Below, piece after piece: positions 17,545 to 26,456 of a stretch of 64,000 nucleotides of DNA. The stretch is from Rhodovulum imhoffii. Lineage in GTDB: Bacteria; Pseudomonadota; Alphaproteobacteria; Rhodobacterales; Rhodobacteraceae. Both the position numbers and the translations under genes were made by a program. The notes below the pieces were generated by a model. That model saw only the letters and a program-made list of their open reading frames with translations. It made no database searches and was not told where the DNA came from. The DNA lies in the NCBI RefSeq assembly GCF_003046545.1, contig NZ_QAAA01000003.1, positions 62,001 to 126,000 of the forward strand, in the 5' to 3' direction. The stretch's first letter is position 1. Every line of letters starts with the position of its first letter.

Positions 17545-18809
17545 TGGATCACTTTCTCTATCGCGACGGCGTCCTCCACGCCGAGGACATCCCCCTGCCG
17601 GACCTGTCCGCGCAGACGGGCACGCCGTTCTACGTCTATTCCGCCGCCACGCTGACCCGTCATTTCCGCCTGTTCGACGAGGCGCTGGAAGGGATGGAGC
17701 ATCTCGTCTGTTATGCGGTCAAGGCCAACTCCAATCTCGCGGTGCTCAGGCTTCTGGGGGGGCTGGGCGCGGGGGCGGATGTCGTTTCGGGCGGTGAATA
17801 CCGCAAGGCCCGCGCAGCGGGCATCCCCGGAGAGCGTATCGTCTTCTCCGGTGTCGGCAAGACGCGCGAAGAAATGCGCCTTGCCCTGGGCGAAGGCATA
17901 CGCCAGTTCAACGTCGAGTCCGAACCGGAGATGGAGGCCCTCAACGCTGTTGCCCTGTCGATGGGCACCCGCGCACCCGTGGCGCTGCGCATCAACCCGG
18001 ACGTGGACGCGAAGACCCACGCGAAGATTTCCACCGGGAAGTCAGAAAACAAGTTCGGCATCCCGATTTCCCGGGCGGGTTCCACCTATGCCGCAGCCGC
18101 GGCCCTGCCGGGGCTGGAGGTGGTGGGCATCGACATGCACATCGGCAGCCAGTTGACGGACCTTGCCCCCTTCGAACAGGCGTATACCAAGCTTGCGGCG
18201 CTGACCCGGACCTTGCGCGGGGACGGGCACCGGATCGTCCGGCTCGATCTTGGCGGCGGGCTGGGTATCCCTTATGAACGGTCGAACTCCGCACCGCCCC
18301 TGCCGGTGGAATATGGCCATATGGTTCGCCGGGTGCTTGGCGACACCGGATGCGAGATATTGATTGAACCGGGGCGCCTGATCGCGGGCAATGCCGGGGT
18401 GCTGGTGGCACGGGTGATTTACGTGAAGCACGGAGAAGACCGCGACTTCCTGATCCTGGATGCGGCAATGAACGACCTGATTCGTCCGGCCATGTACGAT
18501 GCCCACCATGATATCGTGCCGGTGGTCGAACCCGAACCCGGGGGCGACAGTGTCACCTATGACGTGGTCGGACCGGTGTGCGAAACCGGCGACACTTTCG
18601 CCCGGCAACGCCGCCTGAAACCGCTGAAGGAAGGGGATCTGGTCGCTTTCCGCTCTGCCGGGGCCTATGGGGCGGTCATGGCGTCGGAATACAACAGCCG
18701 TCCTCTGGTCCCCGAGGTGCTTGTCAGCGGGGATCACAGCGCCGTCATCCGCGCGCGCCCGTCCTTTGAAGAAATGCTGAACCGAGATACCATTCCCGAG
18801 TGGCTCTAG
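17544..18809 (+). CDS. lysA: Diaminopimelate decarboxylase
   Basis: 421 residues, full length. A PLP-dependent fold-type III enzyme that makes L-lysine from meso-diaminopimelate. The PLP lysine is in YAVKANSN (about residue 60); HIGSQ, the glycine loop DLGGGLGIPY and EPGRLIAGNAG bind the cofactor phosphate; CETGDTFA near the C-terminus carries the catalytic Cys. An open frame extends upstream, but the ATG at 17544 overlapping the DUF2834 stop gives the standard MDHFLYRDG start. It is followed 21 bases later by the TIGR02302 gene. Confidence 0.95.
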   Translation: MDHFLYRDGVLHAEDIPLPDLSAQTGTPFYVYSAATLTRHFRLFDEALEGMEHLVCYAVKANSNLAVLRLLGGLGAGADVVSGGEYRKARAAGIPGERIVFSGVGKTREEMRLALGEGIRQFNVESEPEMEALNAVALSMGTRAPVALRINPDVDAKTHAKISTGKSENKFGIPISRAGSTYAAAAALPGLEVVGIDMHIGSQLTDLAPFEQAYTKLAALTRTLRGDGHRIVRLDLGGGLGIPYERSNSAPPLPVEYGHMVRRVLGDTGCEILIEPGRLIAGNAGVLVARVIYVKHGEDRDFLILDAAMNDLIRPAMYDAHHDIVPVVEPEPGGDSVTYDVVGPVCETGDTFARQRRLKPLKEGDLVAFRSAGAYGAVMASEYNSRPLVPEVLVSGDHSAVIRARPSFEEMLNRDTIPEWL

Positions 18810-18830
18810 CCGCCGCCATCGGGAGGAACT

Positions 18831-21239
18831 ATGACCGGACGGCCCCCCCAGCCCGATCCGACGATGCGCTTGCGCTGGCCGTTGCGTGCGACCTGGGCCG
18901 GGCTGCTGGCAGAGCGGCTGACCCGTGCATTCTGGCCGGTCTGGACCGTTCTGCTGGCTGTTATCGCGGGTCTTGCGCTGGGCCTGCCCCAGACGCTTGC
19001 GCCCCGGGTCGCAATGGCGGGGATGGTCGGGGCCGGGGCTGCCGGTCTCGTCGCTTTGGGCTGGGGGCTGTGGCGGTTTCGCTGGCCCCGCATGTCCGAA
19101 GCCTGTGCCCGCCTCGATGCGGCGCTGCCCGGACGGCCCCTTGCCGCGCTGGCCGATCGTCAGGAGGCGGGCGCCGACGATGTCGGGGCACAGGCTGTCT
19201 GGCATGCTCATCTGGTTCGCATGACCGGGCGGCTGGCGCAGGCTCGTGCGGTGCCGCCCGATCTGAGACTTTCGCGCGCGGACCCTTTCGCATTGCGTTA
19301 TGTCGCCCTGACGGCGTTTTTGGTGGCGGCGGTTTTCGGATCGTTGTGGCGCGTGGGGACGGCGGCGGATCTTGTCTCTGGTGAGACCGCTGCGCGGTCG
19401 GCCTGGGAAGGATGGGTCGAGCCTCCCGCCTATACGCGCCGCCCGACGATTTATCTCAACGACAGCCCGGGGAGTGCGCTTGATCTGCCGCGGGGCAGCC
19501 GGGTGAGTCTGCGGCTCTATGGCGATCCCGGTGCGCTGATTCTGCGCGAGACCGTCTCCGGGCGTGGCGAGGTGGCGGAAACCTTCGTGGTCGTCCGCGC
19601 AGGGGAAGTGGCGATCAAGGGGCGGGGGGGGCGGACATGGCAGGTCGGGCTTTTGCCGGACCTGCCGCCTGAAATCCGCCTTGACGGACCGCCGGAGGTG
19701 CGTGCGAACGGTGAGATGCGCCAGCGATTCACCGCCCTGGACGACTATGGCGTGGTCTCCGCACAGGCGCGGATCACGCTGGACATGCCGGCAGTGGAGC
19801 GGATCCACGGTCTGGTCCCGCCGCCCGATCCGCGCCCGTCGTTGATTCTGGATCTGCCGATGCCGGTGTCCGGAAGCCGGGACGCTTTTACGGAAACTCT
19901 GGTGGAAAATCTCTCCCAGCATCCGTGGGCAGGCTTGCCGGTTCAGGTGGTGCTGACGGCGCAGGATGCGGCCGGGCAGGGTGGACAAAGCATGCCCCAG
20001 GCGATGGTCTTGTCCGGGCGCCGCTTTTTCGATCCCCTGGCGCGGGCGGTGGCGGAGCAGCGGCGGGATTTGCTGTGGACCCGTGTGAATGGCCGGCGCG
20101 TGGTGCAGGTGTTGCGTGCCCTCAGTCACCGGCCCGAGGAGATTTTCCGAGACGATTCCACCTATCTGCAACTGCGCGTTGCCCTTCGGCGGCTCGACGC
20201 GGCCGTGCACGAAGGTCTGACGGCAGAGGTTCAGGATGAAATCGCTGCCGCCCTGTGGAAGATCGCGCTGGAGATCGAACTCGGCGATCTGTCCGATGCC
20301 GAGCAACGCCTGCACCGCGCCCAGGACCGTCTTTCCGAGGCGATTCGAAACGGGGCCTCGGATGCCGAGATCGCGGAGTTGATGCAGGAATTGCGCGAGG
20401 CCTTGCGCGATTATGCCCGGCAGCTGGCCGAACGCGCCGACCCCGATACACAGCGTGCCGAAACCCCGCCGGGGCAGGAGATTACCGGCGAACAGATGCA
20501 GCAAATGATGGATCAGTTGCAGCGCCTGATGGAAGAAGGCCGTATGGCCGAGGCCGAGCAACTTTTGAACCAGCTTCGCCAGATGATGGAAAACCTGCGT
20601 GTCACGCAGAACCCCGGGGGCGGTGAACCCCCTGGCCGGCAGGCGATGGAAGGGCTGGGCCAGACCCTGCGTGGCCAGCAGGAGTTGAGCGATGATGCCT
20701 TCGGCCAGCTGCAGAATCGCTTTGGTCCCGGCGCACAATCCGGGGATCCGGAAGGTCTGGCCGAAAGGCAACGCGGCCTGCGCCGGGAACTGGACGAACA
20801 GATGCACAACCTTCCCGGTCTTGGCGAGTCAGACGGCGCGCGCGAAATGCGCGAGGCGCTGGACCGTGCCGGGCGTGCCATGGACGATGCGGAGCGTGCC
20901 TTGCGTGACGATGATCTGGCTGGGGCGCTCGACCGTCAGGCCGAGGTGCTGGAGGCGCTGCGCGAGGGGATGCGGAACCTTGACCAGGCGCTTGCGCAGG
21001 CCGAAAGCGGAGAAGGGGGGCCGCAGGCGGGTGCGCCCGGTCGTGCGGAGCGCGATCCGCTGGGCCGGGAAGGCGGGGGGCGTGGCCAGATCGGTACGAG
21101 CCGTGAAATGTTGCGCGAAGACATCGCCCCAGGCAACCGGGCGCGCGCGTTGCAAGAGGAAATCCGCCGCCGTTCGGGTGAGCGGGAGCGGTCGGAGACC
21201 GAACGCGACTACCTTGAGCGGCTCCTGGAGCGTTTCTAG
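18831..21239 (+). CDS. TIGR02302 family membrane protein (DUF4175-type)
   Basis: 802 residues. There are two hydrophobic helices near residues 32-75 and a third near 155-175, then a beta-rich domain (about 190-350). The rest is a long, highly charged helical C-terminal part rich in Gln, Glu, Met and Arg (for example EQMQQMMDQLQRLMEE), likely coiled coil. This layout is the alphaproteobacterial TIGR02302 family, whose function is not established. It probably sits in the inner membrane with a large soluble C-terminal region. It follows lysA and ends tail to tail with the zinc-ribbon gene, sharing a CTAG that gives TAG on both strands. Confidence 0.8.
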   Translation: MTGRPPQPDPTMRLRWPLRATWAGLLAERLTRAFWPVWTVLLAVIAGLALGLPQTLAPRVAMAGMVGAGAAGLVALGWGLWRFRWPRMSEACARLDAALPGRPLAALADRQEAGADDVGAQAVWHAHLVRMTGRLAQARAVPPDLRLSRADPFALRYVALTAFLVAAVFGSLWRVGTAADLVSGETAARSAWEGWVEPPAYTRRPTIYLNDSPGSALDLPRGSRVSLRLYGDPGALILRETVSGRGEVAETFVVVRAGEVAIKGRGGRTWQVGLLPDLPPEIRLDGPPEVRANGEMRQRFTALDDYGVVSAQARITLDMPAVERIHGLVPPPDPRPSLILDLPMPVSGSRDAFTETLVENLSQHPWAGLPVQVVLTAQDAAGQGGQSMPQAMVLSGRRFFDPLARAVAEQRRDLLWTRVNGRRVVQVLRALSHRPEEIFRDDSTYLQLRVALRRLDAAVHEGLTAEVQDEIAAALWKIALEIELGDLSDAEQRLHRAQDRLSEAIRNGASDAEIAELMQELREALRDYARQLAERADPDTQRAETPPGQEITGEQMQQMMDQLQRLMEEGRMAEAEQLLNQLRQMMENLRVTQNPGGGEPPGRQAMEGLGQTLRGQQELSDDAFGQLQNRFGPGAQSGDPEGLAERQRGLRRELDEQMHNLPGLGESDGAREMREALDRAGRAMDDAERALRDDDLAGALDRQAEVLEALREGMRNLDQALAQAESGEGGPQAGAPGRAERDPLGREGGGRGQIGTSREMLREDIAPGNRARALQEEIRRRSGERERSETERDYLERLLERF

Positions 21240-21709
21240 CCCCCGCCACCCCTCTTCACCACGTTCTCCAGCGCCCTGTGCAGTGCCTGACGCGTTTGCC
21301 CGACGATTGTGGTGTAACTGTCCAGGGTCTGGGCGGCCTCGGGCCGTGCGGCACGGATTTGTGGCGCGAGGATATACACGCCCAAAGCCAGCGCCGCCAC
21401 GGCCAGTGTGCCCCAGAAACCGATGGCAAAACCCGGTGGGTCTCCGGGGGCTGGCGGTTTGGCCGGCAGTTGCACCTTCGGCGGCGGTGTGTCTTCGGGG
21501 CGGGGCGGGGTTTGTGCGCGGGCGCGCTGTTCGTATGCGACCTCTTCGCGCAGGATATTCAGCACCGACTCGTCGATCTTGCGGGCGGCAGGGGCGGGCT
21601 GGTGCCAGGCATGGGCGCAGGCGGAACACTTGACCTTCCGCCCGCCGACCGGGATGGCGCGATCCTCGATCTGATAGCGCGCCCCGCATTTTTCGCAGGT
21701 CAGTTCCAT
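21236..21709 (-). CDS. MJ0042-type zinc-ribbon protein with one membrane helix
   Basis: 157 residues. It starts with a zinc ribbon, CEKCGARY (Cys5, Cys8) and KCSACAHAW with its second Cys pair, matching the MJ0042 family. A Pro-rich linker (RPEDTPPPKVQLPAKPP) follows, then one transmembrane helix near residues 95-113 (GFWGTLAVAALALGVYIL) and a short tail. A cytosolic ribbon anchored to the membrane suggests a sensory or regulatory role, but no function is known. Its stop overlaps the TIGR02302 stop. It is divergent from plsC, with 148 bases between the starts. Confidence 0.75.
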   Translation of the reverse strand: MELTCEKCGARYQIEDRAIPVGGRKVKCSACAHAWHQPAPAARKIDESVLNILREEVAYEQRARAQTPPRPEDTPPPKVQLPAKPPAPGDPPGFAIGFWGTLAVAALALGVYILAPQIRAARPEAAQTLDSYTTIVGQTRQALHRALENVVKRGGGG

Positions 21710-21857
21710 AATGCCCCCCCGAACCGGTGCCTGTGCCGGATTTGCCTAGTGCTTTTATCAGCCCCGGACGCGATACAAAAGCCGCCCGATTGCAACCGGC
21801 CCGCAGCTGGGGCAAAAGATGGCCACCGGCGTGTCCGCCCAGACCAAGGAGACCCCC

Positions 21858-22586
21858 ATGGCCCATGCACTGCAATGGCTGCGCTCGCTTCTTTTCGTTG
21901 GGCAGATGTATCTGGCGATGCCCGTTTTCGGGCTGGTTCTGGCGCCCTATGTGCTTTTGCGGCGGGATGGTGTCTTTCACGCGGTTCACATCTACTGCCA
22001 TTGGGTGCGCTGGACCGCGCGCTGGATGGTTGGCCTGAGGTCGGAGGTGCGTGGTACGCCCCCTGCGGGGGAAGTTCTGATCGCCTCCAAACACCAGTCT
22101 TTCTTCGATATCATCTTGCTTGTCAGCGTGACGCCGCACCCGCGTTTCATCATGAAGCAGTCGCTGAAATGGGCGCCAGTCCTGGGCTGGTATGCGATGC
22201 GGCTGGGCTGTGTGCCTGTGGATCGAGGCAAGCGTGGGGCGGCGATCGCCGAGATGGTCAAGCGGGTTGCCGAAGGGCAGGAGCGGCCCGGCCAACTCAT
22301 CATTTACCCGCAGGGGACGCGCGTAGCCCCCGGTGTGCAACGCCCCTACAAGATCGGGACGGGTGTTTTATACGCGCAGTTCGGGCAGGATTGCCTGCCC
22401 GCCGCAACCAATGTGGGCGTGTTCTGGCCGCGCACGGGCATCTATCGCAAACCGGGGCTGGCAGTGGTGGAGTTCCTGCCGGTCATTCCCGCAGGCAAGC
22501 CGGTGGATACCTTCATGAGCGAACTGGAGGAGGCTGTGGAAAGCGCCTCGAACCGGCTGATGGCCGAGGCAGGCTTTCGCGGTTAA
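21858..22586 (+). CDS. plsC: 1-acyl-sn-glycerol-3-phosphate acyltransferase
   Basis: 242 residues; converts lysophosphatidate to phosphatidate in phospholipid synthesis. The catalytic HX4D is HQSFFD (about residue 78), followed by motif II in [11 protein letters not shown]. Motif III reads YPQGTR instead of the usual PEGTR. One hydrophobic helix lies near the N-terminus. The ATG at 21858 is preferred over one 39 bases upstream because AAGGAGA lies 6 bases before it and the protein starts [10 protein letters not shown]. It converges with rnhA, sharing a TTAA in which each strand reads TAA as stop. Confidence 0.85.
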   Translation: MAHALQWLRSLLFVGQMYLAMPVFGLVLAPYVLLRRDGVFHAVHIYCHWVRWTARWMVGLRSEVRGTPPAGEVLIASKHQSFFDIILLVSVTPHPRFIMKQSLKWAPVLGWYAMRLGCVPVDRGKRGAAIAEMVKRVAEGQERPGQLIIYPQGTRVAPGVQRPYKIGTGVLYAQFGQDCLPAATNVGVFWPRTGIYRKPGLAVVEFLPVIPAGKPVDTFMSELEEAVESASNRLMAEAGFRG

Positions 22587-23035
22587 CCCTTGAACGGGGT
22601 CATTCCCGCGCGGGCAAGCTCATCCGCGCGTTCGTTTTCCGGGTGGCCGGCGTGACCCTTGATCCACTCCCACGTGACAGAGTGGCGGGCCTGCGCGGTG
22701 TCGAGCCGTTGCCACAAGTCCGCGTTTTTCACCGGTTTCCGGGTGGACGTTTTCCACCCGTTGCGCTTCCAGCCGTGAATCCAGCTGGTAACGCCGTTTT
22801 TCACATAGGAGCTGTCGGTGATCACGGTGACCTTCGAAGGCCTTGAAAGCGCCTCCAGCGCACGGATTGCGGCCAGAAGTTCCATCCGGTTGTTGGTGGT
22901 GTCCGGTGCGCCGCCTTTCAGCATACGCTCTTTCACAACGCGGTCGTTGTCTTTGGCCAGCAGCAGAACGCCCCAGCCGCCCGGTCCGGGGTTTCCGCTA
23001 CAGGCACCATCGGTATAGGCGAAGAGTTCAGGCAT
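22583..23035 (-). CDS. rnhA: Ribonuclease HI
   Basis: 150 residues, normal length. It cleaves the RNA strand of RNA:DNA hybrids. The catalytic acids are present: Asp9 ([11 protein letters not shown]), Glu52 ([10 protein letters not shown]), Asp74 (TDSSYVKNG) and the last Asp in [12 protein letters not shown], plus the His of KGHAGH. A TTG two codons upstream is possible, but the ATG at 23035 matches RnhA N-termini and overlaps the methyltransferase stop by 8 bases. Last gene of the ispH operon. Confidence 0.93.
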   Translation of the reverse strand: MPELFAYTDGACSGNPGPGGWGVLLLAKDNDRVVKERMLKGGAPDTTNNRMELLAAIRALEALSRPSKVTVITDSSYVKNGVTSWIHGWKRNGWKTSTRKPVKNADLWQRLDTAQARHSVTWEWIKGHAGHPENERADELARAGMTPFKG

Positions 23036-23624
23036 GGGCAAAAATCACGATACGGTCACAGGGGGTGCCGTCATACCCGACCGAGGGCGAGATGTCATCG
23101 CTCCTGATCGTGAAGCCTGCGCCGGACAGGTGGCGGCGCAAGTCTGTGGGATTATAATAGGTGTACCTGCGACCCAGCCGGTCGCGGCTTTCTCCCAGGC
23201 CGAGTTTCATTGCCAGAACGAAAAGCCCGCCGGAGCGCAATGCCCGGTGGATGGCCTCAAGGTGGGTGCCGAAGGTTGTGCGGGCGGCGTGGAGCAGGCT
23301 GAAATGCGCCCAGACACCGTCGAAGGCGTTGGCCGCCGCTAACGATTCGAAGGAGGCCACGCGCGCCGGAACGCCGTAGCGGGTCCGGGTCTCGGCGACC
23401 ATTTCCGGGCTGGCGTCCAGCGCGGTGACAGTCAGCCCCGCTGCCTGCATTCGTGCCGCGGCCCAGCCGGCGCCGCAGCCAAGATCAAGCGCCGCGCCGC
23501 CTTTGGGCAGGGCGGCGATGAAATGCTCAAGATGTGCTTGCGTGGCGGCATCCCGGGTCAGCCCGCCATACCGGGCCGCATGGGCCGCATAAACGGCAAG
23601 CGTCTTTTTGTCCGGTCCCGTCAC
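23028..23624 (-). CDS. Class I SAM-dependent methyltransferase
   Basis: 198 residues. Motif I is [14 protein letters not shown] (about residues 44-57), then [13 protein letters not shown] and WAHFSLLHA, the order seen in Methyltransf_11/25 enzymes. The substrate is unknown; segments [10 protein letters not shown] and [11 protein letters not shown] are typical of small-molecule methyltransferases. A longer frame is open upstream, but the GTG at 23624 overlapping the DUF3429 stop (GTGA) gives a sensible N-terminus. It lies in the ispH operon before rnhA. Confidence 0.75.
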   Translation of the reverse strand: MTGPDKKTLAVYAAHAARYGGLTRDAATQAHLEHFIAALPKGGAALDLGCGAGWAAARMQAAGLTVTALDASPEMVAETRTRYGVPARVASFESLAAANAFDGVWAHFSLLHAARTTFGTHLEAIHRALRSGGLFVLAMKLGLGESRDRLGRRYTYYNPTDLRRHLSGAGFTIRSDDISPSVGYDGTPCDRIVIFAHA

Positions 23625-24070
23625 AGAAGGCCGATGAACAGGCAGAGTACGACGATCAGGGTCAGCGGCACCCGCAGTGCCATCCACCAGGGCGGGGCAA
23701 GGCCCTGACGCCAGAACAGCCAGTCCAGCCCCAGAAGACCGGCATATCCCGCGATCAGGAACACCAGCGAACTGTCGGGACCGCCGCCGACGGTGAAAAA
23801 GGCCCACAATACAGGCAGCATCGACAGAGCATAACCCAGTTGGGCCACCCGCCCCTCGGCGCGTGTGGCAAAGCCCCACAAGACGCCGGACATGAAGGCA
23901 AGGACAATCGTGCCGTAGAAGTTCAGCACATACTGCCCCATGAACCGTGGGCCAAGACGGGCGAGGCTCAGGTCATAGGTTTGCGGTATGAGAAGGGTGA
24001 CCGCGCCCCACAGGAACGGGATCAGCCCGGCAAACCCGAGCAGCAGGGCCGAACGTGGAATTCGGATCAT
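23621..24070 (-). CDS. DUF3429 membrane protein
   Basis: 149 residues with about five hydrophobic segments. It starts MIRIPRSALLLGFAGLIPF, and the segments YGTIVLAFMSGVLWGFA and LFLIAGYAGLLGLDW fit DUF3429. No function is established. The ATG at 24070 overlaps the LysE stop (ATGA), and the stop overlaps the methyltransferase start (GTGA). Inner-membrane location is likely. Confidence 0.75.
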   Translation of the reverse strand: MIRIPRSALLLGFAGLIPFLWGAVTLLIPQTYDLSLARLGPRFMGQYVLNFYGTIVLAFMSGVLWGFATRAEGRVAQLGYALSMLPVLWAFFTVGGGPDSSLVFLIAGYAGLLGLDWLFWRQGLAPPWWMALRVPLTLIVVLCLFIGLL

Positions 24071-24681
24071 GCTTTCTCCGCGGCAAGACGCAGGGCAAGT
24101 CCGGCAAAGGCGGCGGCAAAGGTGCGGTTGAGCCATGTCATCGCCCGCGGACTGCCGAGCAGCCGGTCACGGGCCGTGGCGGCAAACAGCCCGTAGCCCA
24201 GGAAGACAATGGCGGTCAGAGCGGTGAAAACCGCGCCAAGGGCCAGCATCTCGGCGGTTGCGGTGGCCGGGTTGCCAGAAAGAAAGGGGGGCAGCAGCGC
24301 AAGGAAGAACAGCGAAAGCTTGGGGTTCAGCAGGTTCAGCAGGATACCCCGCAAGGCAATCCTGGAAAACCTGTCATGCCTGCTTTCGGCGCGGATTTTC
24401 AGGGTGCCCCTCTGGCGGAGCGTTTGCCACGCGAGGTACAGAAGGTATGCCACCCCGGCGAGTTTGACCGTCTGGAACAGCGCCGCCGAAGAATGCACCA
24501 GCGCCGCAACGCCCAGCATCGCCGCCGCCAGGTGTGGCAAAACCCCAACCGTGCAGCCCAGTGCCGCCGGCAGTGCCGCCCGCTTTCCCTGACCCAAGGA
24601 TATCATCAGAACGTAGAGTACACCGGCCCCCGGTGCCAGCACCACGACAAGTGCCGTCAGCAGGAACTGGGCAGAAATCAT
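24067..24681 (-). CDS. LysE/RhtB family exporter
   Basis: 204 residues with about six transmembrane helices, standard for LysE/RhtB amino-acid exporters. Family segments include the N-terminal VVVLAPGAGVLYVLMISLG and the central ILLNLLNPKLSLFFLALLPPF. The substrate is unknown; relatives export homoserine, threonine, cysteine-pathway compounds or lysine. The ATG at 24681 overlaps the ispH stop by one base (TGATG). An ATG further upstream, inside ispH, is not credible. Confidence 0.82.
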   Translation of the reverse strand: MISAQFLLTALVVVLAPGAGVLYVLMISLGQGKRAALPAALGCTVGVLPHLAAAMLGVAALVHSSAALFQTVKLAGVAYLLYLAWQTLRQRGTLKIRAESRHDRFSRIALRGILLNLLNPKLSLFFLALLPPFLSGNPATATAEMLALGAVFTALTAIVFLGYGLFAATARDRLLGSPRAMTWLNRTFAAAFAGLALRLAAEKA

Positions 24682-25631
24682 CAGGCGGGTTCCCGTACGA
24701 TACGGGGAATACGGAACTCGATCTTTTCGGTGGCGGTGACAACCTGTTCCAGAGTCAGGTCGAAGCGTTCGCGGAACGCGTCCAGCACCTCTTGCACCAG
24801 CACATCGGGCGCGGAGGCCCCCGCGGTCAGGCCGATCGCCGAGCATCCTTCAAGCGCGCGCCAGTCGATATCCGTGGCACGCTGAATCAATTGCGCGTAA
24901 TCGCAGCCGGCGGCAGCGGCCACTTCGACCAGGCGGCGCGAGTTCGACGAGTTGGGCGCCCCGATCACCAGGAGCGCCTGCACCTTCGGCGCCACCTGTT
25001 TGACCGCGTTCTGGCGGTTGGTGGTGGCGTAGCAGATGTCTTCCTTGTGGGGGCCTTCGATGGCGGGGAAGCGGGCCTGCAGCGCCCTGACCACCTCGGC
25101 GGTATCGTCGAGGGAGAGCGTGGTCTGGGTGATGAAGGCGAGATGCTCCGGGTTGCGCACCTCAAGCGTTGCGACATCCCCGGGCGTTTCCACCAGCAGG
25201 ACCTCGCCCTCGGGCAACTGACCCATCGTGCCGATCACCTCCGGGTGGCCCTTGTGGCCGATCATGACCATCTGCTTGCCGTTCTCGTGGTGGCGCGCGG
25301 CCTCCAGGTGGACCTTGGACACCAGCGGGCAGGTGGCATCGACATAGATCAGGTTGCGCCGCTCCGCTTCTGCGGGGACCGCCTTCGGCACCCCGTGGGC
25401 GGAAAAGATCACCGGGCGATCATCGGGGCATTCGTCCAGATCCTCGACAAAGACGGCGCCCCTTGCGCGCAGCCCGTCCACGACGAACTTGTTATGCACG
25501 ATCTCGTGGCGGACATAGACGGGGGCCCCCCATTTTTCCAGTGCCATCTCGACGATTTTGGTCGCGCGGTCCACGCCGGCGCAAAACCCGCGGGGTGCGG
25601 CGAGGAAAAGGGAGAGTCGGGGTTTGGTCAT
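24681..25631 (-). CDS. ispH: 4-hydroxy-3-methylbut-2-enyl diphosphate reductase
   Basis: 316 residues; the last enzyme of the MEP isoprenoid pathway, giving IPP and DMAPP. The three cysteines that bind the iron-sulfur cluster are Cys17 (PRGFCAGV), Cys101 (DATCPLV) and Cys200 (EDICYAT). [20 protein letters not shown] and GAPNSSNS are conserved substrate-binding segments. The ATG at 25631 has AGGAGG 6 bases upstream and is preferred over a TTG two codons earlier. It heads a five-gene overlapping operon ispH-lysE-DUF3429-methyltransferase-rnhA. Confidence 0.95.
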   Translation of the reverse strand: MTKPRLSLFLAAPRGFCAGVDRATKIVEMALEKWGAPVYVRHEIVHNKFVVDGLRARGAVFVEDLDECPDDRPVIFSAHGVPKAVPAEAERRNLIYVDATCPLVSKVHLEAARHHENGKQMVMIGHKGHPEVIGTMGQLPEGEVLLVETPGDVATLEVRNPEHLAFITQTTLSLDDTAEVVRALQARFPAIEGPHKEDICYATTNRQNAVKQVAPKVQALLVIGAPNSSNSRRLVEVAAAAGCDYAQLIQRATDIDWRALEGCSAIGLTAGASAPDVLVQEVLDAFRERFDLTLEQVVTATEKIEFRIPRIVREPA

Positions 25632-25733
25632 CGGCAACCTCCTGCTTGGGGAACAGGTAAGCCGAAAGACCTTTCGCGTCCAGCCCCGCCGACACGGGGC
25701 GGCAATTGGTCTGGGCGACCGGACCGTGTCTTC

Positions 25734-26306
25734 TCAGAAATCGTCGGCCTGTTCGGAGTGGGTGTCGGGGCGCGGTTCCCGCGGCGGTCGGCCGATCACG
25801 TCTTTCAGTTCGTCCAGTTCGATGAAGTTGTCGGCCTGGCGGCGCAACTCGTCCGCGATCATCGGCGGCGTGCTGCGAATCGTGGAGACGACCGAAACCC
25901 GGACCCCCTGACGCTGCAGGCTTTCGACGAGCGGGCGAAAGTCGCCATCGCCGGAAAAGAGAACGATGTGATCCACACGTGGGGCCAGTTCCATGGCGTC
26001 TACGGTCAGTTCGATATCCATGTTGCCCTTGACCTTCCGGCGGCCTTGACTGTCGGTGTACTCCTTGGCCGGCTTGGTGACCATCGAGAAGCCGTTGTAA
26101 TGCAGCCAGTCCACCAGGGGTCGGATCGGGGAATAATCGTCGTTTTCCAGAAGGGCGGTGTAATAGAACGCCCGCAACAGCTTGCCACGACGCATGAATT
26201 CCTGCCGCAGAAGCTTGTAGTCGATGTCGAAGCCAAGCGCCTTTGCCGCCGCGTACAGGTTTGATCCGTCGATGAAGAGGGCGAGGCGTTCGTCTCTGTA
26301 GAACAT
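25734..26306 (-). CDS. NYN-domain (LabA/DUF88-like) protein
   Basis: 190 residues. A PIN-like NYN domain fills most of the protein, with the expected acidic residues in FIDGSNLY (about 11-18), GNMDIELTVDAM (about 94-105) and FSGDGDFRPL (about 117-126). NYN proteins are predicted metal-dependent RNases, and LabA relatives affect RNA or circadian output. A charged tail (ELKDVIGRPPREPRP) follows. It is divergent from folK and separated from ispH by 102 bases. Target unknown. Confidence 0.82.
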   Translation of the reverse strand: MFYRDERLALFIDGSNLYAAAKALGFDIDYKLLRQEFMRRGKLLRAFYYTALLENDDYSPIRPLVDWLHYNGFSMVTKPAKEYTDSQGRRKVKGNMDIELTVDAMELAPRVDHIVLFSGDGDFRPLVESLQRQGVRVSVVSTIRSTPPMIADELRRQADNFIELDELKDVIGRPPREPRPDTHSEQADDF

Positions 26307-26456
26307 TTGTTATCCTTCCGGTAATACCTTTGCCGCCGCTGCCCCGCACCTGCAACAGTTGTATCAGATGCCCAGTTGTCTCAGACGTCTATGAATGTGT
26401 ATCACTAACCGCCCATTTCGCGGCCAAAGCGGGGGTAAAAGTAAAGGTTATTGCCG

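Noticed and set aside
18042-20807. Long minus-strand open frame opposite lysA and TIGR02302
   Set aside because: Antisense shadow with no ribosome binding site or domain signal.
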